A stretch of DNA of 64,000 nt from NCBI RefSeq assembly GCF_023515955.1, contig NZ_CP097323.1, positions 124,001 to 188,000 of the forward strand. The letters run 5' to 3'. Shown here piece by piece: positions 42,271 to 50,104 of the stretch. The notes beneath the pieces are model-generated. The model was not told where the DNA came from, did not search any database, and was given only the letters and a program-made list of their open reading frames with translations. A program made the translations under genes and the position numbers. Source of the DNA: Streptomyces sp. RerS4 (lineage in GTDB: Bacteria > Actinomycetota > Actinomycetes > Streptomycetales > Streptomycetaceae). Position 1 is the first letter of the stretch; each line of letters begins with the position of its first letter.

Positions 42271-43020
42271 TCAGACGCCCATCCCGGAGCCGCCGGAGAC
42301 GTCGATGTTCTGGCCGGTCACCCAGCGGGCGTCGTCGGTGGCCAGGAAGGCCACCACATCGGCCACGTCGTCCGGCTGCCCGACCCGGTTGAAGACCGAG
42401 AAGCCGGCGGCGTGCGCCTTGGCGGCCGGGTCGGCCATCCACGGGTGGATGTCGGTCTCGATCGTGCCGGGCGACACCGCGTTGACGGTGATCTGACGCG
42501 AACCCAGCGTCTGGGCCAGCGTCAGGGTCAGCACCTCGACCGCGCCCTTGCTCGCCGCGTAGGAGGTCATCCCCGGGAAGGCGACCTTCGTGACACCGGA
42601 CGAGATGTTGATGATGCGGCCACCGTCGCGCAGCCGGTCCAGACCCTTCTGGATGATGAAGAAGGGGGCCTTGGCGTTGATCGCGAAGACCTTGTCGTAA
42701 TCGGCCTCCGACACCTCGTGGATCAGACCGGGGCCCGCGATGCCGGCGTTGTTGACCAGGATGTCCAGGCCCTCGGCGTGCTCGTCGAAGGCCGCCCACA
42801 GCGCGTCCGCGTCGCCCGGCACCCCGAGTTCGGCGCGGATGGCGAACGCCTGCCCGCCCGCCGCCTCGATCGTGTTGACCGTTTCCTTCGCCGCCGCCTC
42901 GTTCCCGGCGTAGTGCACGGCGACCCGGGCGCCCTCGGCGGCCAGCGCCAGGGCGATGGCGCGGCCGATACCGCGGCTCGAACCGGTCACCAGTGCCGTC
43001 TTGCCGTCAAGCTTTCCCAT
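42271..43020 (-). CDS. Short-chain dehydrogenase/reductase (FabG-like)
   Basis: A 249-residue classical SDR. It has the NAD(P)-binding TGSSRGIGRAIALAL, the structural NNAG in LDILVNNAGIAGPG, the catalytic Ser in INISSGVTKV and Tyr/Lys in YAASKGAVE. Arg/Ser before the second Gly suggests NADPH preference. The C-terminus SPGTIETDIHPWM and WVTGQNIDVSGGSGMGV are standard. It is divergent from the SARP regulator gene at 43177, sharing a 156-base intergenic region. Substrate unknown; it may be a general ketoreductase. Confidence 0.9.
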   Translation of the reverse strand: MGKLDGKTALVTGSSRGIGRAIALALAAEGARVAVHYAGNEAAAKETVNTIEAAGGQAFAIRAELGVPGDADALWAAFDEHAEGLDILVNNAGIAGPGLIHEVSEADYDKVFAINAKAPFFIIQKGLDRLRDGGRIINISSGVTKVAFPGMTSYAASKGAVEVLTLTLAQTLGSRQITVNAVSPGTIETDIHPWMADPAAKAHAAGFSVFNRVGQPDDVADVVAFLATDDARWVTGQNIDVSGGSGMGV

Positions 43021-43137
43021 GGCGGGGCTCCCTCTTGCTTCTCGTTCTCTACGTCGCTTCGTCCTCGCCGGTCGCCTCCCTTGCGGCCCCGACGTGATTC
43101 AGAGTGCGAGCGGGCGGCTCGGATCCGGCTCGGGTTC

Positions 43138-43166
43138 TGTTACGGCCCTGTTCGGACCCCGGGTTA
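43138..43166 (+). promoter_or_regulatory. SARP-box-like heptamer direct repeats
   Basis: TGTTACG-GCCC-TGTTCGG-ACCC-CGGGTTA: two good heptamers and a weaker third with 4-base spacers give the 11-base period typical of SARP binding sites. It ends 10 bases before the SARP ATG, so autoregulation is possible. It also lies in the SDR upstream region. Confidence 0.45.
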
Positions 43167-43176
43167 CGGTGACCGC

Positions 43177-46100
43177 ATGCGATTCGGGGTGCTGGGACAG
43201 CTGGCCGTGTGGACGAGCGAGGGAACGCCCGTCAGGGTTCCCGAACTGAAGGTGCGGACCCTCCTCGCCTCCCTCCTGGTCGACGCCGGCCGCCCCGTCG
43301 CCACCCACCGCCTCATCGACGACCTGTGGGGCGAGGAACCCCCCGGCAACCCCACCCGCGCCCTCCAGGCGAAGGTCTCCCAACTGCGCCGCGCCCTGGA
43401 CGAAGCCGAACCCGGCGCCCGCGACCTCGTGGAGTCCCAGGCCCCCGGCTACGTCCTGCGCGCCCCCGACGGCGCCCTCGACAGCGCCGCCTTCACCGCC
43501 CTCGCCGCCCGCGCCCGCGCCGCCGCCGAGCCGGCCGTACGCGCCTCCCTGTTCGCCGACGCCCTCGCCGTCTGGCGCGGCCCCGCCTTCGCCGACTTCG
43601 AGGAAGACCCCTTCACCCGCGCCGCCGCCAACCGCCTGGAGGAGGAACGGCTCGTCGTACGCGAGGAACACGCCGAGGCCCGCCTCGCACTCGGCGAACA
43701 CGCGCAGCTCGTCGGGGAACTCGCCGAACTCGTCGCCCGCCACCCCCTGCGCGAACGGCTGCGCGCCGCCCACCTGCGCGCCCTTTACCGCGCGGGCCGC
43801 CAGAGCGAGGCCCTGGCCGGCTACGAGGACCTGCGCGCCCGCCTCGCCGAGGACCTCGGCCTCGACCCCAGCCCCGCCCTGACCGCCCTCCAGCGGGCCA
43901 TCCTCACGCAGGACCCCGAACTCGCCGCCCCGCGCCCGGACGCGACCCCCTCCGTGCCCGCGCCCCGGACCGTCCCCGTATCCCCGACCCCCGCCGCGCC
44001 CCGCACCAACCTCCCCGCCGCCCTCTCCCCACTGCTGGGCCGCGACCAGGCCGTGGCGGCCGTCCGCGAACTCGTCGCCGGCCGGCGCCTGGTCACCCTC
44101 ACCGGCCCCGGCGGCGTCGGCAAGACCCGCCTCGCCATCGAGACGGCCGCCGGCCTCGACCCGGACGCCTTCCGCGACGGCATCTGGCTCGTGGAACTCG
44201 CCGGCGTCGGCGCCAACCCCGCCCGCCGCCCGGAGGCCGACGAGGCCGCCCCGCCCGGCCGGGCCGCCCCCACCGGCGTGGCGCCTCCCGGGTCCCGTAC
44301 CACAGAGGTCGCCGAGGCCGTCGCCGGGGCGCTGGGCATCCGCGACGACGCCGTCTGGGGCCTCGTCCCCGCCGAACAGCGGCGCCTGACGGCCGGGCAA
44401 CGCCTGGCCGCCACCCTGCGCGACCGCGAGCTGCTCCTCGTACTCGACAACTGCGAGCACCTCGTGGACGAGGTCGCCGAACTCGCCGAACTGCTCCTGC
44501 GCACCGCGCCCGGCCTGCGCATCCTGACGACCAGCCAGGAAGCCCTCGCCCTGGCCGGCGAGACCCTGTGGACGGTCCCCACCCTCGAACTCCAGGCGGC
44601 CGTCGAACTCTTCACCGCCCGCGCCGCCGCCACCGCGCCCGGCTTCGCCCTCCAGGCCGACAACCGCGAGAGCGTCGAGGCCATCTGCGCCCGCCTCGAC
44701 GGCATCCCCCTCGCCCTCGAACTCGCCGCGACCCGCGTCCGCGCCCTCGGCGTGCGCGGCGTCCTCGACCGCCTCGACGACCGCTTCCGCCTCCTCAGCT
44801 CCGGCCGTCGGGGCGCCCCCGCCCGCCAGCAGACCCTGCGCGCCGTCATCGACTGGAGCTGGGAGCTGCTCGGCGCCCCCGAACGGGCCGTGCTGCGCCG
44901 CCTCGCCGTCCACGCCGAGGGCTGCACCCTGGAGGCCGCCGAGGAGGTGTGCGCGGGCGAGGACATCGACCCCGCCGACGTGCTCGACCTGCTCGCCCGC
45001 CTGGTCGACCGCTCCCTGCTGGCCCTCACGCCCACCCCGGCCGGCCCCCGCTACCGGCTGCTGGAGTCCGTGGCCGCGTACTGCGCCGAACGCCTCACCG
45101 AAGCCGGCGAGGAGCGGCCCGTGCGCGCCCGCCACCTCGCCCACCACCTGGCCCTCGCCGAGCGGGCCGCCCCCGCCCTGCTCGCCGCCGGGCAGCGCGA
45201 CTGGCTGGAGCGCCTCGACACCGAGGCCGCCAACCTCCGCGCCGCCCTGGCGCACGCGCTGACCCTGGCGGGCGGCGTCGACGGAGCGGGGACCGTTGAC
45301 GGCGTTAACGGCGTCAACGCCGTCAACGGTCCCGGCTCCGCAACCCCGGCCGGCGCCAACGCCCTTAACGGCGTCAATCGCGTTGACGGCGTTAACGCCG
45401 TTAAGGCCGGCACCGCCCAGGACGGTCCCGCCGACGCCGCCCTGCGCCTGGTCCGGGCCCTGTCCTGGTACTGGGTCCTGCGCGGCCGGCTCGGCGAAGG
45501 ACGCCGCTTCCTGGAGGCGGCCCTCGCCGCCCCCGGCGAGGCCACACCCGCCCTGCGCGCCCGCGTCGAGGTCCTGCGTACCGGCTTCGCCATCATGGCC
45601 GGCGAGGGCGCCGACCGCGCCGACCGCATCCGCCGCTCCCTGCGCCCCTACGAGGACCAGCGGATCGGTACCGCACACGACCTCGCCCACGCCCGCTGGT
45701 TCCTGGGCCACGCCCTGTGCGGCACCGGCGACCTCACCTCCGGCCGCGACCTCACCGAACGCTCCCTCGAAGGCTTCGCCGCCGCCCGCGACGACTGGGG
45801 CACCGCCGCCGCCCTCGCCGACCGCTCCGCCCAACGCCTCCTGGCCGGCGACCTCGACGGCGCCGCCCGCGACGGCACCCGCAGCGCCGCCCTCTTCGCC
45901 GAACTCGGCGACGGCGCCGCCCGCCTCTGGTCCGTGTACCCCCTCGCCATGCTCGCGGAGATCCACGGCGACTACCCCGAGGCCACCCGGCTGCGCCGCG
46001 AGGGCCTCGACAGCGCCGAGCACCTCGGCCTGACCACCCAGGCCGCCGACCTCCTGTCGGGCCTCGGCCGCGGCGCCCTGCTGACCGGCGACCTCGACGC

Positions 46101-46689
46101 CGCCCGGGACCTGCACGAACGCTCCCGCCGGCTCGCCGCCGAACAGGGCTTCCAGGCCGGGGAGATCAACGCCGTCCTCGGCCTCGGTCTCGGCGCCCGC
46201 CGCGCCGGCGACCTCGACGAGGCCGAGGCCCACATGCGCCGCGTCCTCGACTGGCACCGCTCCGTCGGCCTCGACGGCGCCAACGCCCTGGTCCTGGCCG
46301 AACTCGGCTACGCCGCCGAACTGCGCGGCGACGCCGAAGCCGCCCTCGCCCTCCAGGAGGAAGGCCTCGCCATGGCCCGTACCACCGGAGACCCGCGCGC
46401 CCTCGCCCTGGCCCTCGAAGGCCTCTCCGGCGCCCACGCCCTGGCCGGCCGCCACACCACCGCGGCCGCCCTCCTCGGCGCCGCCGACGCCGCCCGCCGC
46501 TCCGCCGGCGCCCCCCTCCCCCCGGCCGAACGCGCCGACGTGGACCGCATCACCACCGCGGCCCACACCGCCCTGGGCCCGACCGCCTTCAAGGAGGCCT
46601 ACGACCGGGGCGCCGGCCTCCCGGCCCCCACCGCCTACTCCGACCTCGTCACGAGATCCCGTACCACTGGCTGGCCCAGCCGGTGTTGA
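43177..46689 (+). CDS. SARP/AfsR-family transcriptional activator with NB-ARC and TPR domains
   Basis: A 1170-residue regulator. Residues 1-95 form the OmpR-type winged helix (MRFGVLGQLAVWTSEGTPV, LIDDLWGEEPPGNPTRALQ), 95-245 the bacterial transcriptional activation domain, and about 285-600 an NB-ARC ATPase with P-loop LTGPGGVGKTRLAIE near residue 310 and Walker B LLLVLDNCEHLVDEV. The C-terminal 450 residues are TPR-like helices. Between ATPase and TPR lies an odd tract of Val-Asn-Gly/Val-Asp-Gly repeats (about 705-745). Such regulators activate antibiotic clusters; its targets here are not proven. No clear ribosome-binding site precedes the ATG. Confidence 0.92.
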   Translation: MRFGVLGQLAVWTSEGTPVRVPELKVRTLLASLLVDAGRPVATHRLIDDLWGEEPPGNPTRALQAKVSQLRRALDEAEPGARDLVESQAPGYVLRAPDGALDSAAFTALAARARAAAEPAVRASLFADALAVWRGPAFADFEEDPFTRAAANRLEEERLVVREEHAEARLALGEHAQLVGELAELVARHPLRERLRAAHLRALYRAGRQSEALAGYEDLRARLAEDLGLDPSPALTALQRAILTQDPELAAPRPDATPSVPAPRTVPVSPTPAAPRTNLPAALSPLLGRDQAVAAVRELVAGRRLVTLTGPGGVGKTRLAIETAAGLDPDAFRDGIWLVELAGVGANPARRPEADEAAPPGRAAPTGVAPPGSRTTEVAEAVAGALGIRDDAVWGLVPAEQRRLTAGQRLAATLRDRELLLVLDNCEHLVDEVAELAELLLRTAPGLRILTTSQEALALAGETLWTVPTLELQAAVELFTARAAATAPGFALQADNRESVEAICARLDGIPLALELAATRVRALGVRGVLDRLDDRFRLLSSGRRGAPARQQTLRAVIDWSWELLGAPERAVLRRLAVHAEGCTLEAAEEVCAGEDIDPADVLDLLARLVDRSLLALTPTPAGPRYRLLESVAAYCAERLTEAGEERPVRARHLAHHLALAERAAPALLAAGQRDWLERLDTEAANLRAALAHALTLAGGVDGAGTVDGVNGVNAVNGPGSATPAGANALNGVNRVDGVNAVKAGTAQDGPADAALRLVRALSWYWVLRGRLGEGRRFLEAALAAPGEATPALRARVEVLRTGFAIMAGEGADRADRIRRSLRPYEDQRIGTAHDLAHARWFLGHALCGTGDLTSGRDLTERSLEGFAAARDDWGTAAALADRSAQRLLAGDLDGAARDGTRSAALFAELGDGAARLWSVYPLAMLAEIHGDYPEATRLRREGLDSAEHLGLTTQAADLLSGLGRGALLTGDLDAARDLHERSRRLAAEQGFQAGEINAVLGLGLGARRAGDLDEAEAHMRRVLDWHRSVGLDGANALVLAELGYAAELRGDAEAALALQEEGLAMARTTGDPRALALALEGLSGAHALAGRHTTAAALLGAADAARRSAGAPLPPAERADVDRITTAAHTALGPTAFKEAYDRGAGLPAPTAYSDLVTRSRTTGWPSRC
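45294..45412. repeat. GTTAACGGC-type repeat tract inside the SARP gene
   Basis: About ten copies of GTTRACGGC or GTCAACGCC in alternating orientation form many small palindromes (GTTAAC occurs repeatedly). The base composition is locally lower in GC than the flanks. It encodes the Val-Asn-Gly/Val-Asp-Gly tract between the ATPase and TPR regions. The pattern suggests slippage or an inserted small repeat. Confidence 0.7.
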
Positions 46690-47377
46690 TCGTGCTCGTG
46701 GACTGCTCGGCGAGGTTCACCGTGGCCGGCAGCGAGGTCTGGCCCGTCAGGACGGTGCTGTAGCGCAGCTTCGGCGGGGCCAGGCCGGCGTTGACGGAGA
46801 TGCCGGCGCCGGTGGACTTCAGGGTCAGGGCGTTGGTGGCCCAGTTCCCGTTCAGCAGCAGGGCGATGAAGTACGTACCGGGAGCGGCGGTGAACGGCTT
46901 GGCCAGCGGGAACGGCTTCGCGATCGGGTCGGTCATCAGCTGCGGGGAGATGTCCGCGGTGGAGGCCACCAGCGTGCCGCGTTCGTCGTACACGCCGAGG
47001 TGGCAGTTCGACAGCTGCGCCGCCGGGTCGATGCCGGCCAGGCCCAGCCAGATGTTCGACCAGGTGATCGGCTCGCGCAGGACGATCCGTACCAGGGTGA
47101 CCCGTCCGCCGACCCCGGCGGCCGACTGGGCCGTCACGTGCCCGGCGTCGTTCGGGTCGCCGGTCCAGGCCAGCAGGTTCTGGTCCTGCGGCCGGGGCCC
47201 GTCGAACCCGCCGCCCGCGGGCGCCGACCCCGACCCGGACGCCGACGCGGGCGCCGAGGGGGCCGGAGTCGAACCCGGAGCCGAACCCGGCGCCCCGGTC
47301 GTGCAGCCGGCCAGGACGAACAGCGCCGCGAGCGCGGCGCACAGTCCGGTCGCGGCGGTGGTGGTGCGGGCGCGCAT
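46649..47377 (-). CDS. Lipoprotein of unknown function
   Basis: A 242-residue secreted lipoprotein. The signal peptide ends in the lipobox LAGC (ALFVLAGCTTG), followed by a Ser/Ala/Pro/Gly-rich linker of about 35 residues and a beta-rich domain (RVTLVRIVLREPITWSNIWL, GTYFIALLLNGNWATNALTL). The domain recalls jelly-roll modules with regular strands, possibly phage-tail-fibre or carbohydrate-binding-like, but no family is certain. Its 3' end overlaps the SARP gene by 41 bases, tail to tail. Confidence 0.75.
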   Translation of the reverse strand: MRARTTTAATGLCAALAALFVLAGCTTGAPGSAPGSTPAPSAPASASGSGSAPAGGGFDGPRPQDQNLLAWTGDPNDAGHVTAQSAAGVGGRVTLVRIVLREPITWSNIWLGLAGIDPAAQLSNCHLGVYDERGTLVASTADISPQLMTDPIAKPFPLAKPFTAAPGTYFIALLLNGNWATNALTLKSTGAGISVNAGLAPPKLRYSTVLTGQTSLPATVNLAEQSTSTINTGWASQWYGIS

Positions 47378-47436
47378 GGCGGTTCCCCCCGTGAAGTGCG
47401 GCTATACCGAGGGCCATCCCTCATCTTGCAGGCTAT

Positions 47437-48702
47437 CCCCGCCTTTGGGCGGGGAGGGAATGCATCCTTGCCCCGGATCCGCGCAGCGGCGGAGTCCGCT
47501 GCGTTGTCAGTGGCGGTCCGTAGGGTGATCGGGTCAGCCGTGACCTGGGAAAACCGGAGGGGGTGGGCCGCGTTGATCCGTGCGTACAGGTTCTGATGCG
47601 GCCCACGGTCGGCCGGGCGATCGCGCTGGGCGAGATGCTGCGTGATCACTGTTCCCTCTACAACGGCGCGTTGCAGGAGCGTCGGGACGCCTACCGGCAT
47701 GTCTCCAGGACGACGGTCCGGTACGGGCAGCAGTCCGCGCAGCTCAAGGAGATCCGGGCGTTCGACCAGGAGCGGCAGGGGCGCTGGTCGTTCTCCTCTC
47801 AGCAGGCGACGCTTCGCCGTCTGGACAAGGCGTTCGCCGCGTTCTTCCGCCGGATCAAGGCCGGCGACAAGCCGGGATACCCCCGTTTTCGTGGGGTGGG
47901 CCGGTTCGACACGGTCGTCATTCCCAAGGACGGTGACGGCTGCCGCTGGGACTCCACCCCGCACGACTCCGTCACCCGCGTCCGTTTCCAGGGCGTGGGC
48001 CACGTCAAGGTGCACCGGCACCGGCCGGTGGTCGGGCGGGTCAAGACCGTGTCGGTCAAGCGTGAGGGCAAGCGCGGGTACGTGGTGCTGACCGCCGAGC
48101 AGACCGAGCCCGAGCGGCTGCCCGCGACCGGGTCCGTGGTCGGCATCGACATGGGCATCGTCTCCTTCCTCACCACGTCCAACGGTGAGCATGTCGCCAA
48201 TCCCCGCCACGGGGCCAGGGCCGCCGCGAAGTTCGAAGCGGCACAGCAGGCGCTCAGCCGGTGCAAGCGCGGGTCGAAGCGCCGCCGCAAGGCCGTCGCC
48301 AGGGTTGCCACCCTGCACCGCAAGGTCCGCCGTCAGCGTCTCGACCACGCCCACAAGACCGCTCTTGACCTGGTCCGCGGGCACGATGTGATCGCGCACG
48401 AAGACCTCGGGATCCGCAGCATGAGCAAGGCCCCTGCTCCGAAGCCGGGCCCCGACCAGCCGGGCCACTTCCTGCCCAACGGGGCCGCCGCCAAGGCCGG
48501 GCTGAACCGGACCTGCCCCGAATGCGGGCACGTCTCAGCGGAGAACCGGCCCACCCAGGAGAAGTTCCACTGCGTCTCGTGCGGCCACACCGCGCACGCC
48601 GACGTCGTGGGCGCCCTGAACGTCATACGGGCCGGGCTGGTCCGTCGCGAAGCCCAACCGGCATAGCGAGAAGCCCCCTCATTCATGAAGGGGAGGAGTC
48701 AC
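47437..48702 (+). mobile_element. IS200/IS605-family-derived element with solo tnpB
   Basis: The left side has a hairpin (CCCCGCC-TTTG-GGCGGGG, 47437-47454) near GGCTAT. The right side, after the tnpB stop, has GAAGCCCCCTCATTC and GAAGGGGAGGAGTCAC, the characteristic right end of Streptomyces IS605-like elements. No Y1 transposase (tnpA) gene is present, so mobilisation would depend on one in trans. The exact ends are estimates. Confidence 0.7.
47563..48666 (+). CDS. tnpB: TnpB RNA-guided nuclease
   Basis: A 367-residue TnpB protein. RuvC-like catalytic parts are visible: the first Asp in VVGIDMGIVSFL (near residue 194), Glu in VIAHEDLGIRSM (near 279) and Asp in HTAHADVVGALNV (near 345). A zinc finger CPECGHV...CVSCGHT lies between the last two, and an N-terminal region with LYNGALQERRDAYR and FRRIKAGDKPGYPRF matches the family. 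All key residues are intact, so it could be an active guide-RNA-dependent DNA nuclease; its guide RNA is expected to overlap the 3' end and run into the right end. GTG start behind GGAGGGG. Confidence 0.92.
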   Translation: MGRVDPCVQVLMRPTVGRAIALGEMLRDHCSLYNGALQERRDAYRHVSRTTVRYGQQSAQLKEIRAFDQERQGRWSFSSQQATLRRLDKAFAAFFRRIKAGDKPGYPRFRGVGRFDTVVIPKDGDGCRWDSTPHDSVTRVRFQGVGHVKVHRHRPVVGRVKTVSVKREGKRGYVVLTAEQTEPERLPATGSVVGIDMGIVSFLTTSNGEHVANPRHGARAAAKFEAAQQALSRCKRGSKRRRKAVARVATLHRKVRRQRLDHAHKTALDLVRGHDVIAHEDLGIRSMSKAPAPKPGPDQPGHFLPNGAAAKAGLNRTCPECGHVSAENRPTQEKFHCVSCGHTAHADVVGALNVIRAGLVRREAQPA

Positions 48703-48761
48703 GGTCACATGCCCCACCCGCGCGCCCCACGCCGGCATTCGTAAGCGGAATCCACCCGTGC

Positions 48762-48767
48762 TATAGT
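48762..48767 (+). promoter_or_regulatory. Promoter (-10 TATAGT) for the tRNA-Gly-like gene
   Basis: TATAGT is a near-consensus housekeeping -10 box, rare in this GC-rich sequence; a weak -35 (TTCGTA) lies 18 bases upstream. The tRNA-like structure begins 42 bases downstream. Confidence 0.6.
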
Positions 48768-48808
48768 CGATCTTGAGCTCGCCGCCGCGAACCACGGCAG
48801 CGGGCCCG

Positions 48809-48878
48809 GCGTTGGTGGTCCAAGGAAAGACACCCCACTTCCTGTGGGGGGATGCAGGTGCAAGGCCTGCCCAGCGCT
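48809..48878 (+). tRNA. tRNA-Gly(UCC)-like gene
   Basis: A full cloverleaf can be drawn: acceptor GCGTTGG/CCAGCGC (one G-T pair) with discriminator T as in tRNA-Gly, D arm GTC-CAAGGAAA-GAC, anticodon arm CCCCA-CTTCCTG-TGGGG with anticodon TCC, variable GGAT and T arm GCAGG-TGCAAGG-CCTGC. Oddities are the short D stem, a T loop lacking TTC (TGCAAGG) and a pyrimidine at position 37. CCA is not encoded. These deviations could mean a specialised, non-elongator tRNA-Gly. It has its own promoter and terminator. Confidence 0.6.
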
Positions 48879-48884
48879 CGACCG

Positions 48885-48920
48885 AAAGGCCCCGGCCTCC
48901 CCACGGAGACCGGGGCCTTT
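48885..48920 (+). terminator. Terminator after the tRNA-Gly-like gene
   Basis: AAAGGCCCCGG and CCGGGGCCTTT form an 11-bp stem around a 14-base loop, ending in TTT. It is 7 bases after the tRNA end and 15 before the end of the convergent methyltransferase gene. Confidence 0.85.
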
Positions 48921-48934
48921 CCCGTATCCCGTGG

Positions 48935-49675
48935 TCAGGCGCGGCAGCGCAGCATCTCCAGCGGCGGGTTGCCGGCGAAGTCGGCCCAGAACTCCTCGCC
49001 GTACTCGCGCACGCCGGCGTCGGAGATGGTCAGCGGGACCCAGGTCAGGTCGGTGAAGCCGGCCGCCCGCAGCGAGTTCTCGTAGACCTCGCGGCTCGGC
49101 GGGTTGGCGGCGAAGGCGATCGGCGGGTCGAGCAGGGCCGTGACCCGTACGCGCGGCCCGATCTCGGTCTCCGCGCCGTCCGGCTCGCACGTGAAGCCGT
49201 ACTTCGCCAGCGACGGACCGTCGAACCGGAAGCCGGGGCTCTGCCCGAAGAGGAAGAACTCCGCCCCCTCCGCGAGGCTGCGGTGGATGTGGCGACACAT
49301 CCGCTCGATGGTCGCGACGCTGTCGGCGTAGTTGAACGCCTGCACCGCGATCGCGAGGTCGAAGGGCTCGTCGAAGGCGCGCAGCTCGGCGATGTCCCCG
49401 ATCTCGTAGTCGATGCCCAGCGGATCCTTCTCCTCGATGGCCCGCGCGGCGGCGATCATCTCGCCGGAGATGTCGACGCCCAGGACGTGCGAGGCGCCCC
49501 GGCGCTTGAACTCCCGGCTGTAGAAGCCGGTTCCGCAGGCGAGGTCGAGGATCGACCTGCCCTGTACGTCCCCGACGAGGCCCAGGAACCCGGGCACCTC
49601 GCCGTAGCGTGCGAGAGGGAGGGTCTTGAAGCCCTCGAACGCCTCGCCGATCTCGTCGTACAACTGACCGCTCAT
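48935..49675 (-). CDS. Class I SAM-dependent methyltransferase
   Basis: A 246-residue methyltransferase with motif I ILDLACGTGFYSREFKRRGA, acidic HVLGVDISGEMI, and the post-motif region DEPFDLAIAVQAFNYADSVA. The opening MSGQLYDEIGEAFEGFKTLP resembles the ToxA-like group of small-molecule methyltransferases. The C-terminal half (PPIAFAANPPSREVYENSLR) likely shapes the substrate pocket. It stands alone between the tRNA-like gene and a small membrane protein gene; no evidence links it to the left-hand cluster. Confidence 0.85.
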   Translation of the reverse strand: MSGQLYDEIGEAFEGFKTLPLARYGEVPGFLGLVGDVQGRSILDLACGTGFYSREFKRRGASHVLGVDISGEMIAAARAIEEKDPLGIDYEIGDIAELRAFDEPFDLAIAVQAFNYADSVATIERMCRHIHRSLAEGAEFFLFGQSPGFRFDGPSLAKYGFTCEPDGAETEIGPRVRVTALLDPPIAFAANPPSREVYENSLRAAGFTDLTWVPLTISDAGVREYGEEFWADFAGNPPLEMLRCRA

Positions 49676-49869
49676 CGTACTGTCCCCCTGTTCATGGCCT
49701 CGGCGTCGCCGGGCCGCAGCAGCGTGTGGCGGAAAGTCTCCCTCTCACCGGTGGCAGGTTCGTATGGGCGAAAGTAACGAAGAGGCGGCGCCTTCGAGTT
49801 CGTATCGAACGACTGATTCGATCATCGGACCGACATGGACCGACATCGGACCGTCACCGCGCGCCCACG

Positions 49870-49977
49870 TCACCGTCCGACGGCGTTCATCAAGACGATG
49901 GCGGCCAGGCACGTGAAGATCACCGTGAGCACGCCGATGATCGTGGCCCACGCCCTCTGCGACTCGTCCAGACGCAC
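49870..49977 (-). CDS. 35-residue single-pass membrane peptide
   Basis: A GTG start behind GGGAGGCCGAGC gives a short protein: a charged N-terminus (VRLDESQRAWA) and one transmembrane helix (TIIGVLTVIFTCLAAIVLMN). A clean ribosome-binding site and codon use support it. Function unknown. The 194-base gap 49676-49869 upstream of the methyltransferase holds direct repeats of GGACCGACAT and nothing else recognisable. Confidence 0.5.
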   Translation of the reverse strand: MRLDESQRAWATIIGVLTVIFTCLAAIVLMNAVGR

Positions 49978-50104
49978 GCTCGGCCTCCCGACCGGCACGG
50001 CCCGCCCGCCCCCGCCGCGCACCCGCGCGCGAGCGCCGCCCTGCCGTCCATCATGAACCCCACCCACCCCACGCACATCTCGGGTGAGCGGGCGCCCCCG
50101 CGCC

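Noticed and set aside
43099..46566. A very long open frame on the minus strand, antisense to the SARP gene
   Set aside because: It is a GC-rich shadow: composition is dominated by Gly/Ala/Glu/Val with no domain, while the plus strand encodes a textbook SARP/NB-ARC/TPR protein.
48809..48878. A cobalamin or glutamine riboswitch instead of a tRNA
   Set aside because: GGTGCAAGG superficially recalls cobalamin elements, but stem lengths (7, 3, 5, 5), the 7-base loops and Gly identity elements fit a cloverleaf, and a terminator follows directly with no controlled gene on that strand.
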